Shown piece by piece: positions 25,863 through 35,768 of a DNA stretch of 64,000 bases; the first letter of the stretch is position 1, and every line of letters begins with the position of its first letter. The notes under the pieces are model-generated. The model was not told the origin of the DNA. It saw nothing but the letters and a program-made list of their open reading frames with translations, and did no database searches. Origin of the DNA: Pseudorhodobacter antarcticus (GTDB lineage Bacteria > Pseudomonadota > Alphaproteobacteria > Rhodobacterales > Rhodobacteraceae); NCBI RefSeq assembly GCF_900110135.1, contig NZ_FOCO01000007.1:1-64000 (forward strand), read 5' to 3'. The translations under genes and the position numbers were made by a program.

Positions 25863-27725
25863 ATGGCAAACCCGACCGACGACACCCGCCGCAAAAAAGG
25901 CAAAGGCACCAGCATCGTGGTGTGGGTGCTGATGGGCATGCTTGTCCTTGGGCTTGGTGGCTTTGGGATCACCAACTTCGGCGGCGGCCTTGGTGCCATC
26001 GGCAAGGTCGGCGATCGTGAAATCACGATCAACGATTATCAACGCGCTTTGCAAACCGAAATGCGCGCGTTGTCCCAGCAATTTGGCGCTCAATTGACGC
26101 TGCAACAGGCGCAAACCTTTGGGATTGATCAACAAGTACGCCAACAATTGGTCAACACCGCAGCGCTCGATAATGAAGCTGACAGGATCGGGCTGTCTGC
26201 AGGCGATGGGCGCATTGTGAATGAAATCACAAATTCCAGCGCATTTCAGGATGCATCGGGCCAGTTTAACCGCGAAACCTATCGCCTGACCTTGCAAAAC
26301 AATCGGTTAAGCGAGGCAGAGTATGAAAGCAAAATGCGCGCCGATCTGGCCCGCGCCTTGTTGCAAGGCGCCGTTGCAGGCGGCTTTGCTGCACCTGCGG
26401 TGGTCACAGACACGCTTTACGCCTACGTCTCCGAACGGCGCAGTCTGTCGCTTTTGCGCTTGACCGCGGCTGATGTCGCAGCTCCGCCTGCCGCACCGAC
26501 CGATGCCGAACTGACAGCGCATTACGACGCAAATATAGCTGAATTCACAGCATCCGAGGCGCGCCGCATCACCTATGCCGCCCTTTTGCCCGAAAATATC
26601 GCAGCCAACATGCCGATTGATGAAACCTTGTTGGCAAAACTGTACCAAGACCGCATTGCAGAATTTGTGCAGCCCGAACGCCGCCTTGTCGAACGCCTTG
26701 TGTTCCCGACATTGGATGCGGCCACTGCGGCCAAAACAGCGTTTGACGCGGGCACCACGTTCGAATCCCTAGTGGAGCAACGTGGCGTGGCCCTGTCCGA
26801 TATCGACCTTGGTGACAAATCTGCCGAAGAATTGGGCACCGCTGGCCCCGCCATTTTCGCCTTGACCGAACCCGGCGTGGTCGGCCCCTTTGACAGTGAT
26901 CTTGGCCCGGCCCTGTTTCGCATGAACGGTATTTTGGCCGCGCAAAACACCACGCTAGACGAGGCGCGCGATGATTTGGCCGCCGAACTCGCCGCTGATT
27001 CTGCCCGCCGCGCGATTGATGATATGGTCGAAGGGTTCGACGATCGTTTGGCCAGTGGCGCCACGCTAGAGGATCTGGCAAATGAAACCGATATGACCCT
27101 TGGTCAAATTGATTTCACCGCCACATCAAGTGAGGCGATGGCCGCCTATCCCGCTTTCCGCCAAGCCGCAGCAGATGCCGTTGATGGTGATTTCCCAGCC
27201 ATTATTCAGTTGGATGATGGCGGCATTTTCGCACTGCGTTTGGACGCAATCATCCCCCCGACCCCTGTTCCATTCGCCGATGCGCGCACAGCCGTCACCG
27301 ACAGTTGGACCGCGCAAGCCGTGACCAAATCGCTGTCGGACTTGGCAACAACTATCAAATCACAAATCGAAGGCGGGGCGGCGCTTGGGGCGTTTGGTAT
27401 CACCGAAATCCTGACAGACATCACACGTTCCAGCACAATTGCGGACACGCCCGCATCTTTGCTGCAAACGGTGTTTGAAATGGACGCGGGACAAATTCGC
27501 GTGTTGGAGGAAGGCACATTTGTCGCCGTGATGCAGCTTGATACCGTCACCCCCGGTGCCACCGATGGCCCCGACGCCGAGGCGCTGAAAGCGGCGATTG
27601 CCGCGCAGGCCGAACAGGCCTTGGCCCAAGATGCCTTTGCGCTTTATACCAACGCGCTGACCAGTGCCGCAGGCATAACGCTGGACAATGCTGCAATTAA
27701 CTCTGTTCACGCGCAGTTTCCGTAA
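25863..27725 (+). CDS. ppiD: PpiD-like membrane-anchored peptidyl-prolyl isomerase/chaperone
   Basis: A 620-residue SurA_N/parvulin-type protein. One N-terminal transmembrane segment (SIVVWVLMGMLVLGLGGFGI) anchors a long periplasmic part with a SurA-N-like region (~50-190), parvulin-like repeats around 220-360 and 430-540, and a C-terminal tail. The parvulin core is degenerate, so chaperone activity is more likely than strong isomerase activity. It lies 10 bases upstream of trpE, and this ppiD-trpE order is common in Rhodobacterales. Confidence 0.87.
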   Translation: MANPTDDTRRKKGKGTSIVVWVLMGMLVLGLGGFGITNFGGGLGAIGKVGDREITINDYQRALQTEMRALSQQFGAQLTLQQAQTFGIDQQVRQQLVNTAALDNEADRIGLSAGDGRIVNEITNSSAFQDASGQFNRETYRLTLQNNRLSEAEYESKMRADLARALLQGAVAGGFAAPAVVTDTLYAYVSERRSLSLLRLTAADVAAPPAAPTDAELTAHYDANIAEFTASEARRITYAALLPENIAANMPIDETLLAKLYQDRIAEFVQPERRLVERLVFPTLDAATAAKTAFDAGTTFESLVEQRGVALSDIDLGDKSAEELGTAGPAIFALTEPGVVGPFDSDLGPALFRMNGILAAQNTTLDEARDDLAAELAADSARRAIDDMVEGFDDRLASGATLEDLANETDMTLGQIDFTATSSEAMAAYPAFRQAAADAVDGDFPAIIQLDDGGIFALRLDAIIPPTPVPFADARTAVTDSWTAQAVTKSLSDLATTIKSQIEGGAALGAFGITEILTDITRSSTIADTPASLLQTVFEMDAGQIRVLEEGTFVAVMQLDTVTPGATDGPDAEALKAAIAAQAEQALAQDAFALYTNALTSAAGITLDNAAINSVHAQFP

Positions 27726-27734
27726 GGGGGCGAA

Positions 27735-29243
27735 ATGGCACAGCTCACCCCCGATTTCGCCACGTTTGAACAGGGTTGGGCCAGTGGCCGCAGCCAAGTG
27801 GTGTTTGCCCGCATCCCCGCCGATCTGGACACGCCCGTGTCCTTGATGCTGAAATTGGGGGAGGCGCGCGGCGATACTTTCATGCTGGAATCCGTGACAG
27901 GCGGTGAAATCCGCGGTCGCTATTCGGTGGTGGGCCTGAAACCCGATCTGATCTGGCGCTGCCGGGGCACGAAAGTGGATATCAACCGCGAGGCCCGCTT
28001 TGATCCCTTAGCCTTCACGCCAGATCCCACCGCCCCGCTCGACAGTCTGCGCGCCCTGATTGCTGCAAGCGCGATTGACATGCCCCAGGGCTTGCCTGCT
28101 ATCGCGGCGGGGCTGTTTGGCTATCTTGGCTATGACATGATCCGGTTGATTGAACATTTGCCCAACGTGAACCCCGACCCTTTGGGCCTGCCCGATGCCG
28201 TGCTGATGCGCCCTTCGGTCGTGGCGGTCCTTGATGGCGTCAAAGGTGAGGTGACGGTCGTCGCCCCCGCATGGGCTACCCCCGGCATCTCGGCCCGCGC
28301 GGCATATGCCCAAGCGGCGGAACGCGTGATGGACGCGCTGCGCGACCTTGACCGCGCCCCCCGCGCTGAACGCGACTTTGGCCAAGCCGCCCCCGTGGGC
28401 GCGGCTGTTTCCAACTTCACCCACGCCGCGTATTTGCAAGCCGTGGAAAAGGCCAAGGATTACATCCGCGCGGGCGATATCTTTCAAGTTGTGCCCTCGC
28501 AACGCTGGACGCAACGGTTTGAGGCGCCCCCTTTCGCGCTGTACCGCAGTTTGCGCCGCACCAATCCATCACCCTTCATGTTCTTTTTCAACTTTGGTGG
28601 CTTTCAAGTCATCGGTGCCAGCCCAGAAATCCTGGTGCGCTTGCGCGATGGCGAGGTGACTGTGCGCCCGATCGCAGGCACCCGCAAACGCGGCGCCACC
28701 CCTGAGGAGGACCGCGCGAATGAGTTGGACCTGATTTCAGACCAAAAAGAATTGGCCGAACACTTGATGCTGCTGGATCTTGGTCGCAACGACGTGGGCC
28801 GGGTCGCCAAAATCGGCACAGTGCGCCCGACCGAAGAATTTATAATTGAACGCTACAGCCACGTCATGCACATCGTGTCCAACGTAGTGGGCCAGATCGC
28901 AGATGGTGAAGATGCGCTTTCAGCGCTGCTTGCGGGCCTGCCCGCAGGCACAGTGTCGGGCGCGCCAAAGGTCCGCGCCATGGAAATTATCGACGAATTG
29001 GAACCTGAAAAGCGCGGCGTTTACGGCGGCGGTGTTGGCTATTTCGCGGCAAATGGCGAAATGGATTTTTGCATTGCGCTGCGCACTGCGGTGCTGAAAG
29101 ACGAACAGCTTTATATCCAAGCAGGCGGTGGCGTGGTCTATGACAGCGACCCGCAGTCGGAATATGAAGAAACGGTGAATAAATCCAACGCCCTACGCAA
29201 AGCGGCGGAGGATGCTGGGCTATTTTCTAGTGGCAACCGTTAG
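27735..29243 (+). CDS. trpE: Anthranilate synthase component I
   Basis: Makes anthranilate from chorismate using ammonia supplied by TrpG. The 502 residues show FMLESVTGGEIRGRYSVVGL (the region of tryptophan feedback binding), PSPFMFFFNFGGFQVIGASP, IAGTRKRGATPEEDRANELD, DLGRNDVGRV and the C-terminal IQAGGGVVYDSDPQSEYEE. It follows ppiD by 10 bases and ends at a perfect bidirectional terminator. No Trp-rich leader peptide or attenuator hairpins are seen. trpG-trpD-trpC lie 1.7 kb downstream past a minus-strand gene. Confidence 0.95.
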   Translation: MAQLTPDFATFEQGWASGRSQVVFARIPADLDTPVSLMLKLGEARGDTFMLESVTGGEIRGRYSVVGLKPDLIWRCRGTKVDINREARFDPLAFTPDPTAPLDSLRALIAASAIDMPQGLPAIAAGLFGYLGYDMIRLIEHLPNVNPDPLGLPDAVLMRPSVVAVLDGVKGEVTVVAPAWATPGISARAAYAQAAERVMDALRDLDRAPRAERDFGQAAPVGAAVSNFTHAAYLQAVEKAKDYIRAGDIFQVVPSQRWTQRFEAPPFALYRSLRRTNPSPFMFFFNFGGFQVIGASPEILVRLRDGEVTVRPIAGTRKRGATPEEDRANELDLISDQKELAEHLMLLDLGRNDVGRVAKIGTVRPTEEFIIERYSHVMHIVSNVVGQIADGEDALSALLAGLPAGTVSGAPKVRAMEIIDELEPEKRGVYGGGVGYFAANGEMDFCIALRTAVLKDEQLYIQAGGGVVYDSDPQSEYEETVNKSNALRKAAEDAGLFSSGNR

Positions 29244-29271
29244 GTAAAAAGGGCCCATCGGCCCTTTTTAC
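29244..29271. terminator. Bidirectional intrinsic terminator, trpE / YibQ-type gene
   Basis: A perfect 12-bp inverted repeat (GTAAAAAGGGCC / GGCCCTTTTTAC) with a CATC loop. The T-run works on both strands for the convergent genes. The last codon region of the minus-strand gene (stop at 29268-29270) lies within the right arm. Confidence 0.93.
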
Positions 29272-30764
29272 TGTGTAATCATCACGGCCGTTGATGGGGC
29301 CAGCGCCACGGTTGCCGCCCGCCCTTCCAGCGCCCATTCCAGCAAGGCCGCCACCGTTTCGGGCCGGGTTTTGCCAGCCACTACAACGCGCCCGTCCTGC
29401 GCTGCCTTAAAAGCCGCGCGGTCCAAATAGCGGCGGATCAGCGGGCTCGCCTCTCCCTCACTGTCCAGACTGCGAAAGATCACGGCATGACGGACCCCTT
29501 CGCGCTGCGCCACTTGGGCCGCCGCATTCAGGCCTTTGTCCCATGACACAACGCCGCGCCCCTCATCCTCAATCAGCGCCAGAACTTGGGTGGCAAGGCT
29601 GCGATTGCCTTGAAATCCACCCGTTTCCAAATCAACCACACCAACCGCTTCGGGCAACACGGCACTGGTCACCCCCATGCTGACCGACAGATCAGACGCG
29701 GTGGCCCCAACGGGCAAGCCCGTGGCCAACATCAAAACTTCTTTGCCGCCCGCGCGGTAAATCTGCGCTGCGGTTGCCGCATCTGGCAACGTGGGATCAA
29801 TCACGAAAGATACGGGAAAATCAAGTTTTGCCAGCGCCTCGCGGTCAATGTCTGGGCCGCCCGTATCTTGCAGCAAAATGGCAAACAGCGGTTTGTTGTC
29901 GGGGTTTTGAAACCCTGCCGCAAAACGTTCGATCGCGGGCAACGACGGATCATCTACCAAAACAACCGTGGCCGCCTCCGCAGGTTCATCCGCAACTTGG
30001 TCCGGGGCTGCACCAATAGAGGGCAAGCGCCCAGTTTTGACGCCTTCCACCTTGCCAGCAAAACCCGGCGCGGGGCGTGCGGCGTCAACCACAGCCACCT
30101 CAGGCATTGGTTCGGGTTCTGGCGCAAATTCGAGAGCAGATTCGGGCGCAGTTTCGGGCGCAACAGCCACTGGCGCAGGGTCAACTGTGGGCGCAAACGC
30201 AGGCTCATTCCTTGGCACCATGTCTGCGGATGGGGCGCTTTCGGCAACCGGAGTTTCGGGCAGGCTTTGGGCGGGTGCGGCAAGGTTTGGCGCAGTTGCT
30301 TGTGTGGCGGGTGCAACGGGCACAGTTGCCGCAGCACCCACGGATGTCGGGGCGAGCATGGCTGTTTGCGTCTCGCTCACAATATCGGGCACTGCATCAC
30401 GGGCAGTTTCTGGTGTTGCGGCCCTGTCACTGCCTGCAACGGGCGGCATTTCAATGGGGGGCAATGCGACCACTGGGGCGGCGTCGCCCCCAGTTGGTGC
30501 GCCAACATCAGGCACGGCTTCGGCGGCCCCTTGCAAAGACATCGCAGGCACGGCCGCATCAGGCGCGTTTGGTGCCGCGTCCACTGCTTTCTCATCTGCA
30601 ACCTGCATCTGCGCTGCGCCCACGGGCGGCTGCGCAACCTCAACTGCAACGTGCGGCCCACCCGCACCGGACAGCGGCAAATCCGCGACTTGTGACGCTA
30701 CCACAAGGCCAACTGCCGCCGCAGCGGTGCCCCAACCTGCCCCTACCAAAAACCCACGGCTCAC
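29268..30764 (-). CDS. Divergent polysaccharide deacetylase (YibQ-type) with long disordered linker
   Basis: A membrane-anchored protein of unknown substrate, 498 residues. The start at 30764 (GTG) has an ideal AGGAGG seven bases upstream, so the longer frame to 30860 is rejected. An N-terminal transmembrane segment (LVGAGWGTAAAAVGLVVAS) is followed by ~230 residues rich in Ala, Pro, Val and Glu, probably disordered, then a compact C-terminal domain (~290-498) of the divergent polysaccharide deacetylase family (PLFAILLQDTGGPDIDREAL, FPVSFVIDPTLPDA). It sits between trpE and trpG, convergent with the first and divergent from the second. Confidence 0.8.
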   Translation of the reverse strand: MSRGFLVGAGWGTAAAAVGLVVASQVADLPLSGAGGPHVAVEVAQPPVGAAQMQVADEKAVDAAPNAPDAAVPAMSLQGAAEAVPDVGAPTGGDAAPVVALPPIEMPPVAGSDRAATPETARDAVPDIVSETQTAMLAPTSVGAAATVPVAPATQATAPNLAAPAQSLPETPVAESAPSADMVPRNEPAFAPTVDPAPVAVAPETAPESALEFAPEPEPMPEVAVVDAARPAPGFAGKVEGVKTGRLPSIGAAPDQVADEPAEAATVVLVDDPSLPAIERFAAGFQNPDNKPLFAILLQDTGGPDIDREALAKLDFPVSFVIDPTLPDAATAAQIYRAGGKEVLMLATGLPVGATASDLSVSMGVTSAVLPEAVGVVDLETGGFQGNRSLATQVLALIEDEGRGVVSWDKGLNAAAQVAQREGVRHAVIFRSLDSEGEASPLIRRYLDRAAFKAAQDGRVVVAGKTRPETVAALLEWALEGRAATVALAPSTAVMITQ

Positions 30765-30909
30765 CCGCAACCCTCCTGCTTGTCTTGTCGCGGTCCGCTG
30801 CAAAAAGGGAGGGTTTCCCTTGACGCCCACGCACCGCTCGGCCCATGTATAGCGCGACACGCAAGTGGGTTCACCCCCAAACAGACATCACAGTGACGGG
30901 CCAAGCAAA

Positions 30910-31491
30910 ATGCTGCTATTGATCGACAATTATGACAGCTTCACCTATAATTTGGTGCATTATTTAGGTGAATTGGGCGCGGATGTCCGCGTTGTGCGCA
31001 ACGATGCGCTGGATGTGCAGGCAGCATTGGCGTTGAATCCTCAAATGATCGTACTGTCACCCGGCCCTCGCGCGCCTGCCCAAGCGGGTATTTGTTTGCC
31101 CCTCACGCTTGCTGCCGCCGATACGGGCATCCCCCTGTTGGGCGTTTGCCTTGGGCATCAAACGATTGGTGAGGCGTTCGGCGGCCAAGTCGTGCGCTGC
31201 CACGAAATCGTTCACGGCAAAATGGGCGCGATGCATCACAACGGCGCTGGCGTTTTCCGCGATCTGCCGTCGCCGTTCCTTGCTACCCGCTATCACTCCT
31301 TGGTCGTGGACCGCGCCACCCTGCCCGATTGTTTGGAAATCACCGCATGGCTAGAGGATGGCACCATCATGGGCCTGCGCCACAAAACCCTGCCCATTGA
31401 GGGCGTACAGTTTCACCCCGAAAGCATCCGCTCTGAACATGGTCACCAAATGCTGCGCAATTTCCTGACCCGCGCAAAGGAAACCGCATGA
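30910..31491 (+). CDS. trpG: Anthranilate synthase component II (glutamine amidotransferase)
   Basis: Releases ammonia from glutamine for TrpE. The 193 residues are a class I amidotransferase: [20 protein letters not shown] at the start, the nucleophile Cys in [15 protein letters not shown], and the His/Glu pair in [16 protein letters not shown]. The start at 30910 fits the family; the frame is open back to 30865. It overlaps trpD by 4 bases. The 145-base gap to the divergent YibQ-type gene should contain the promoter of trpGDC-moaC-moeA, but I see no clear hexamer pair. Confidence 0.95.
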   Translation: MLLLIDNYDSFTYNLVHYLGELGADVRVVRNDALDVQAALALNPQMIVLSPGPRAPAQAGICLPLTLAAADTGIPLLGVCLGHQTIGEAFGGQVVRCHEIVHGKMGAMHHNGAGVFRDLPSPFLATRYHSLVVDRATLPDCLEITAWLEDGTIMGLRHKTLPIEGVQFHPESIRSEHGHQMLRNFLTRAKETA

Positions 31492-32522
31492 GCGACCGCC
31501 TCAAACCCCTTATCCACGCCGCAGCAAACCGCCCCCTAACGCGGGCAGAGGCGGAAGTGGCCTTTACCGCCCTGTTTGAGGGTGACGCAACGCCTGCGCA
31601 AATGGGCGGTTTGTTGATGGCCCTGCGCACGCGCGGCGAAACGGTCGATGAAATCGCCGCCGCTGCCAGCGTGATGCGCGCCAAATGCAACCCGGTGCGC
31701 GCGCCGCAAGGGGCGATGGATATTGTCGGCACCGGCGGCGATGGCAAAGGCACGCTGAACATCTCCACCGCCACGGCCTTTGTCGTGGCGGGCGCAGGCG
31801 TGGTCGTGGCCAAACATGGCAACCGCAACCTGTCGTCGAAATCCGGTGCGGCAGATGCGCTAACCGAAATGGGCGTCAATGTGATGGTGCCCCCTGCGGT
31901 GGTGGAAACCTGCCTTGCGGATGCTGGCATCGGCTTCATGATGGCCCCCATGCACCACCCCGCCACCCGCCATGTGGCCCCGGTGCGGCTTGAACTGGGC
32001 ACGCGCACATTGTTCAACATTCTTGGCCCCTTAACCAACCCGGCGGGCGTAAAACTGCAACTGACAGGCGCTTATGATGCCGCCCTGATCCGCCCTATGG
32101 CCGAGGTACTGCGCGCGCTCGGCTCCACCGCCGCGTGGCTGGTGCATGGCGGCGATGGCACGGATGAGCTGTCAATCGCAGCGCCGTCGCAGGTGGCCGC
32201 CCTCAAGGATGGAACCATAACCGAATTCATCGTCCACCCCGAGGATGCGGGCCTGCCCGTGCATCCGTTTGAGGCGATTATGGGCGGCAGCCCCGCTGAC
32301 AACGCCATCGCCTTTCGGGCCCTGCTTGATGGTGCCAAAAATGCGTACCGCGACGCCGTCCTCCTTAACTCTGCCGCCGCATTGCTTGTGGCAGGCCGCG
32401 TGGACATTTTGAAAACCGGGGTCGATATGGCCCGCACCAGTATTGACAGCGGGGCCGCCCGCGCGCGGCTTGATGCCCTTGCCCGCATCACCACCGCCGC
32501 CCCACAAGGACCCAAAACATGA
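31488..32522 (+). CDS. trpD: Anthranilate phosphoribosyltransferase
   Basis: Transfers the phosphoribosyl group of PRPP to anthranilate. The 344 residues contain the PRPP-binding [40 protein letters not shown] and [17 protein letters not shown]. Both ends overlap neighbours by the tetranucleotide ATGA, so trpG, trpD and trpC are translationally coupled. Confidence 0.96.
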   Translation: MSDRLKPLIHAAANRPLTRAEAEVAFTALFEGDATPAQMGGLLMALRTRGETVDEIAAAASVMRAKCNPVRAPQGAMDIVGTGGDGKGTLNISTATAFVVAGAGVVVAKHGNRNLSSKSGAADALTEMGVNVMVPPAVVETCLADAGIGFMMAPMHHPATRHVAPVRLELGTRTLFNILGPLTNPAGVKLQLTGAYDAALIRPMAEVLRALGSTAAWLVHGGDGTDELSIAAPSQVAALKDGTITEFIVHPEDAGLPVHPFEAIMGGSPADNAIAFRALLDGAKNAYRDAVLLNSAAALLVAGRVDILKTGVDMARTSIDSGAARARLDALARITTAAPQGPKT

Positions 32523-33331
32523 CCACCATCCTAGACCGTATCAAAGCCTACAAGCTGGAGGAGGTGGCAGCCCGCAAAGCCGCCACACCCCTTGCAGATG
32601 TCCAAGCGCTGGCCGATGCCGCCCCCGCCCCGCGCGGCTTTGCACAGGCCCTCAGCTCCGCCGCCAGCACCGGATATGGCCTGATCGCAGAGATCAAAAA
32701 AGCGAGCCCCTCCAAAGGTTTGATCCGCGCGGACTTTGATCCCGCAGCCCTTGCCAGCGCTTATGAGCGCGGCGGGGCCACTTGCCTTTCGGTGTTGACC
32801 GATACACCTTCGTTCCAAGGGGCGGATGCGTTTCTCACCGCCGCGCATGACGCAACCGACCTGCCCTGCCTGCGCAAAGATTTCATGTACGACCCCTATC
32901 AAGTGGTCGAGGCGCGCGCGCTGTCCGCCGATTGCATCCTGATCATCATGGCCAGCGTGTCCGATGCCCAAGCGGCAGAGCTGGAAGATGCCGCCTTCAG
33001 CCTTGGAATGGATGTGCTGATCGAAGTGCATGACGCCGCCGAATTGGAGCGCGCTGCATTGCTAAAATCGCCCCTGATGGGCATCAACAACCGCAATTTG
33101 CACAGTTTCGAATTGGACCTGCAAACCACCCGCGACCTTGCGCGCCGCGTGCCCGAAGATCGCCTGATTATCTCTGAATCCGGCCTGTTCACCCCCGCCG
33201 ATCTGGCCGATGTCGCCCGCTTTGGCGCGCGCTGTTTCTTGATTGGCGAAAGCCTGATGCGCCAAGATGATGTGGAGGCTGCGACCCGCGCGCTGCTGGC
33301 CCAACCCAACACTGCACAGCGGGGCGTGTGA
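32519..33331 (+). CDS. trpC: Indole-3-glycerol phosphate synthase
   Basis: Closes the indole ring in the fourth step of tryptophan synthesis. The 270-residue TIM barrel shows the catalytic motifs [32 protein letters not shown] and [16 protein letters not shown], with the phosphate-binding [11 protein letters not shown] and FLIGESLM at the end. It is not fused to TrpF. It overlaps trpD by 4 bases and moaC by 1. Confidence 0.96.
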   Translation: MTTILDRIKAYKLEEVAARKAATPLADVQALADAAPAPRGFAQALSSAASTGYGLIAEIKKASPSKGLIRADFDPAALASAYERGGATCLSVLTDTPSFQGADAFLTAAHDATDLPCLRKDFMYDPYQVVEARALSADCILIIMASVSDAQAAELEDAAFSLGMDVLIEVHDAAELERAALLKSPLMGINNRNLHSFELDLQTTRDLARRVPEDRLIISESGLFTPADLADVARFGARCFLIGESLMRQDDVEAATRALLAQPNTAQRGV

Positions 33332-33822
33332 TGGCAGGCACAACACCCGGCCTTAGCCATTTTGACAGGGCCGGAAACGCCCATATGGTCGATGTATCCG
33401 GCAAAGCGGTTACCGCCCGCGTGGCCGTGGCGCGGGGCACTGTGAAAATGTCCGCCACCACCTTGGCAATGATCACCAGCGGTGCGGCGGCCAAGGGCGA
33501 TGTGCTGGGCGTAGCGCGCCTTGCTGGCATCATGGGGGCAAAACAGACCGCCGCCCTAATCCCGCTGTGCCACCCCCTGCCGCTGACCAAAGTCGCGATT
33601 GACCTAACCCCGGACCCCACCTTGCCGGGCATCGTGATTGAGGCGACCGTCAAAACCGGCGGCCAAACCGGGGTAGAGATGGAGGCGCTAACCGCCGTAT
33701 CCATCGCCGCCCTCGCCATCTATGACATGGTCAAAGCGGTTGATAAGGCGATGGAAATCACCGCTATCAAGCTGATTTTGAAAGAGGGCGGCAAATCCGG
33801 CCGGTATGAGGCCGCGCCATGA
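33331..33822 (+). CDS. moaC: Cyclic pyranopterin monophosphate synthase
   Basis: Makes cyclic pyranopterin monophosphate in molybdenum cofactor synthesis, together with MoaA. The 163 residues include [20 protein letters not shown], the active-site [13 protein letters not shown] and [26 protein letters not shown] split internally. The ATG at 33331 shares its A with the trpC stop; a GTG at 33328 in frame is an alternative. It overlaps moeA by 4 bases. Cofactor from this pathway would be used by the molybdenum hydroxylase at 41862. Confidence 0.95.
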   Translation: MAGTTPGLSHFDRAGNAHMVDVSGKAVTARVAVARGTVKMSATTLAMITSGAAAKGDVLGVARLAGIMGAKQTAALIPLCHPLPLTKVAIDLTPDPTLPGIVIEATVKTGGQTGVEMEALTAVSIAALAIYDMVKAVDKAMEITAIKLILKEGGKSGRYEAAP

Positions 33823-34997
33823 TATCGGTCGACGCGGCGCTTGCACTGGCTTTGGCCCTCGTGCGCCCGCTTGGCACCGAAATCCTGCCTTTGGCCCGCG
33901 CCGCAAACCGCTTCATGCCACACCCCGCCACCGCGGCACGCGACCAGCCGCCCTTTGCCGTCGCGGCGATGGACGGTTACGCCACAGTTGGTCCCGCCCA
34001 TCCCGGCGCGCAGTTTGTGGTGGTGGGCGAAGCTGCCGCAGGCCACGCTTGGCACGGCACGTTGCACCCCGGCCAAGCCTTGCGCATTTTCACCGGCGCG
34101 CCCGTTCCCCCCGGTGCCGACCGCGTGGTGATCCAAGAGGACGTGACCCGCAGCGGCGATCAGATCACCCTCACCGATGCGTTCAGCGGCGGCCCCCATA
34201 TCCGTCCCAAAGGCCAAGATTTCAAAGCGGGCGATACCCTGTCCGCCCGCTTACTGCGCCCCGCTGATCTTGCGCTTTTGGCGTCGATGAACGTGGCAAA
34301 CGTCTCCGTCACCCGCCGCCCCATCGTCGCGATCATTGCCACCGGTGACGAATTGGTGATGCCCGGCGAGGTGCCGCGCGACGACCAAATCATTGCCTCC
34401 AACAGCTTTGCCCTGCAAGCCTTGGCCAAAAATGCAGGGGCAATCGCGCGCCTGCTGCCCATCGCCCGCGATGATGAGGCCAGCCTACGCGCCGTGTTCG
34501 ACCTCGCCGCAGGGGCCGATTTGATCGTGACCATTGGCGGTGCATCCGTCGGCGACCATGATATGGTTGGAAAAGTCGCGGCTGATCTGGGGATGGACCG
34601 CGCGTTCTACAAAATCGCGATGCGCCCCGGCAAACCTTTAATGGCAGGGAAAATTAATGGCACTGCAATGTTGGGATTACCGGGAAATCCAGTTTCTTCA
34701 ATCGTTTGCGGCCATATCTTCATGTTACCGATGATCCGCGCGATGCTGGGCGATCCCACGCCTGCACCAGTTTTGCAACCCGCCCGACTGACCGCCCCCT
34801 TGCCCGCCAATGGCCCTCGCGCCCATTATATGCGCGCGCAGGTGAAACAGGGCACGGACGGCCCGCTGATCACAGGGTTTGACCGCCAAGATTCTGCATT
34901 GCTGACCGTGCTGGCTGATGCCAATGCCTTGTTGGTGCGCCCCGTCGATGATCCGCCCCGCAACACAGGCGATCTGGTGGGTTATCTGCCGATCTAA
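33819..34997 (+). CDS. moeA: Molybdopterin molybdenumtransferase MoeA
   Basis: Inserts molybdate into adenylylated molybdopterin. The 392 residues have the MoeA domains I-IV, with [28 protein letters not shown], the MoCF signature [26 protein letters not shown] and GLPGNPVSS. It is the last gene of the coupled trpGDC-moaC-moeA run; lexA follows 69 bases later with its own promoter. Confidence 0.95.
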   Translation: MISVDAALALALALVRPLGTEILPLARAANRFMPHPATAARDQPPFAVAAMDGYATVGPAHPGAQFVVVGEAAAGHAWHGTLHPGQALRIFTGAPVPPGADRVVIQEDVTRSGDQITLTDAFSGGPHIRPKGQDFKAGDTLSARLLRPADLALLASMNVANVSVTRRPIVAIIATGDELVMPGEVPRDDQIIASNSFALQALAKNAGAIARLLPIARDDEASLRAVFDLAAGADLIVTIGGASVGDHDMVGKVAADLGMDRAFYKIAMRPGKPLMAGKINGTAMLGLPGNPVSSIVCGHIFMLPMIRAMLGDPTPAPVLQPARLTAPLPANGPRAHYMRAQVKQGTDGPLITGFDRQDSALLTVLADANALLVRPVDDPPRNTGDLVGYLPI

Positions 34998-35006
34998 GCA
35001 AACCAC

Positions 35007-35035
35007 TTGACACAAAGCAAGAACAAGGGCAGAAC
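35007..35035 (+). promoter_or_regulatory. lexA promoter with SOS box
   Basis: GAACAAGGGCAGAAC (35021-35035) fits the alphaproteobacterial LexA box GAAC-N7-GAAC exactly. A -35 TTGACA (35007-35012) lies 17 bases before CAGAAC at 35030-35035, so the box overlaps the -10, as expected for autorepression by LexA. The lexA ATG follows 31 bases later. Confidence 0.85.
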
Positions 35036-35066
35036 AGCACGGCAACCTCTCGGGAAGGGATCGCCA

Positions 35067-35768
35067 ATGCTGACGCGCAAACAGTTGGAACTGCTGGATT
35101 TCATTCGTATACGGATGGACACTGACGGTGTTCCACCATCATTCGATGAAATGAAAGAGGCGCTGGATTTGAAATCCAAATCTGGCATCCACCGTTTGAT
35201 CACAGCGCTGGAGGAGCGTGGCTTTATCCGCCGCCTCGCCCACCGCGCCCGCGCGATTGAAATCGTAAAACTGCCTGAAGCGATGGAACGCCCTGGTTTC
35301 ACGACTAAAGGGTTCACCCCCCAAGTGATTGAAGGGGACCGACCAAAACAACCCCGCGCAGCCTTGCAAATCGAAACCGTTCACGCGGTCGAATTGCCTG
35401 TGATGGGTCGTATCGCGGCCGGCGTCCCGATTGAAGCTATTCAAGAAATCTCGCATCACGTTGCGGTGCCCGGTTCAATGCTGTCGGGCAAAGGCCAGCA
35501 CTACGCGCTGGAGGTGAAAGGCGATTCGATGATCGATGCCGGGATCAACGATGGGGATATCGTGGTCATTCGTGAACAGACCACTGCCGAAAATGGCGAT
35601 ATCGTCGTCGCCTTGGTCGAGGATGCTGAGGCGACGCTGAAACGCTTTCGCCGTCGTGGCAACATGATCGCGCTGGAGGCGGCAAACCCCGCCTATGAAA
35701 CTCGCGTTTTGCCAGATCACCAAGTAAAGGTGCAAGGCCGATTGGTTGGGTTGATCCGCAGCTATTAA
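35067..35768 (+). CDS. lexA: SOS repressor LexA
   Basis: Represses DNA-damage genes and self-cleaves when RecA is activated. The 233 residues begin with the winged-helix [20 protein letters not shown], and the C-terminal S24 domain has the Ala118-Gly119 cleavage site ([11 protein letters not shown]), nucleophile Ser154 (GDSMIDAG) and Lys192 (ATLKRF). An RBS (GGGAAGGGA) supports the start at 35067. Its TAA overlaps the convergent comEC stop in a shared TTAA (35765-35768). Confidence 0.96.
   Translation: MLTRKQLELLDFIRIRMDTDGVPPSFDEMKEALDLKSKSGIHRLITALEERGFIRRLAHRARAIEIVKLPEAMERPGFTTKGFTPQVIEGDRPKQPRAALQIETVHAVELPVMGRIAAGVPIEAIQEISHHVAVPGSMLSGKGQHYALEVKGDSMIDAGINDGDIVVIREQTTAENGDIVVALVEDAEATLKRFRRRGNMIALEAANPAYETRVLPDHQVKVQGRLVGLIRSY

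Noticed and set aside
27700-27740. trp attenuator before trpE
   Set aside because: Only 9 bases separate ppiD and trpE, with no leader peptide or competing hairpins. The trpG upstream gap also lacks Trp codons in a small frame.
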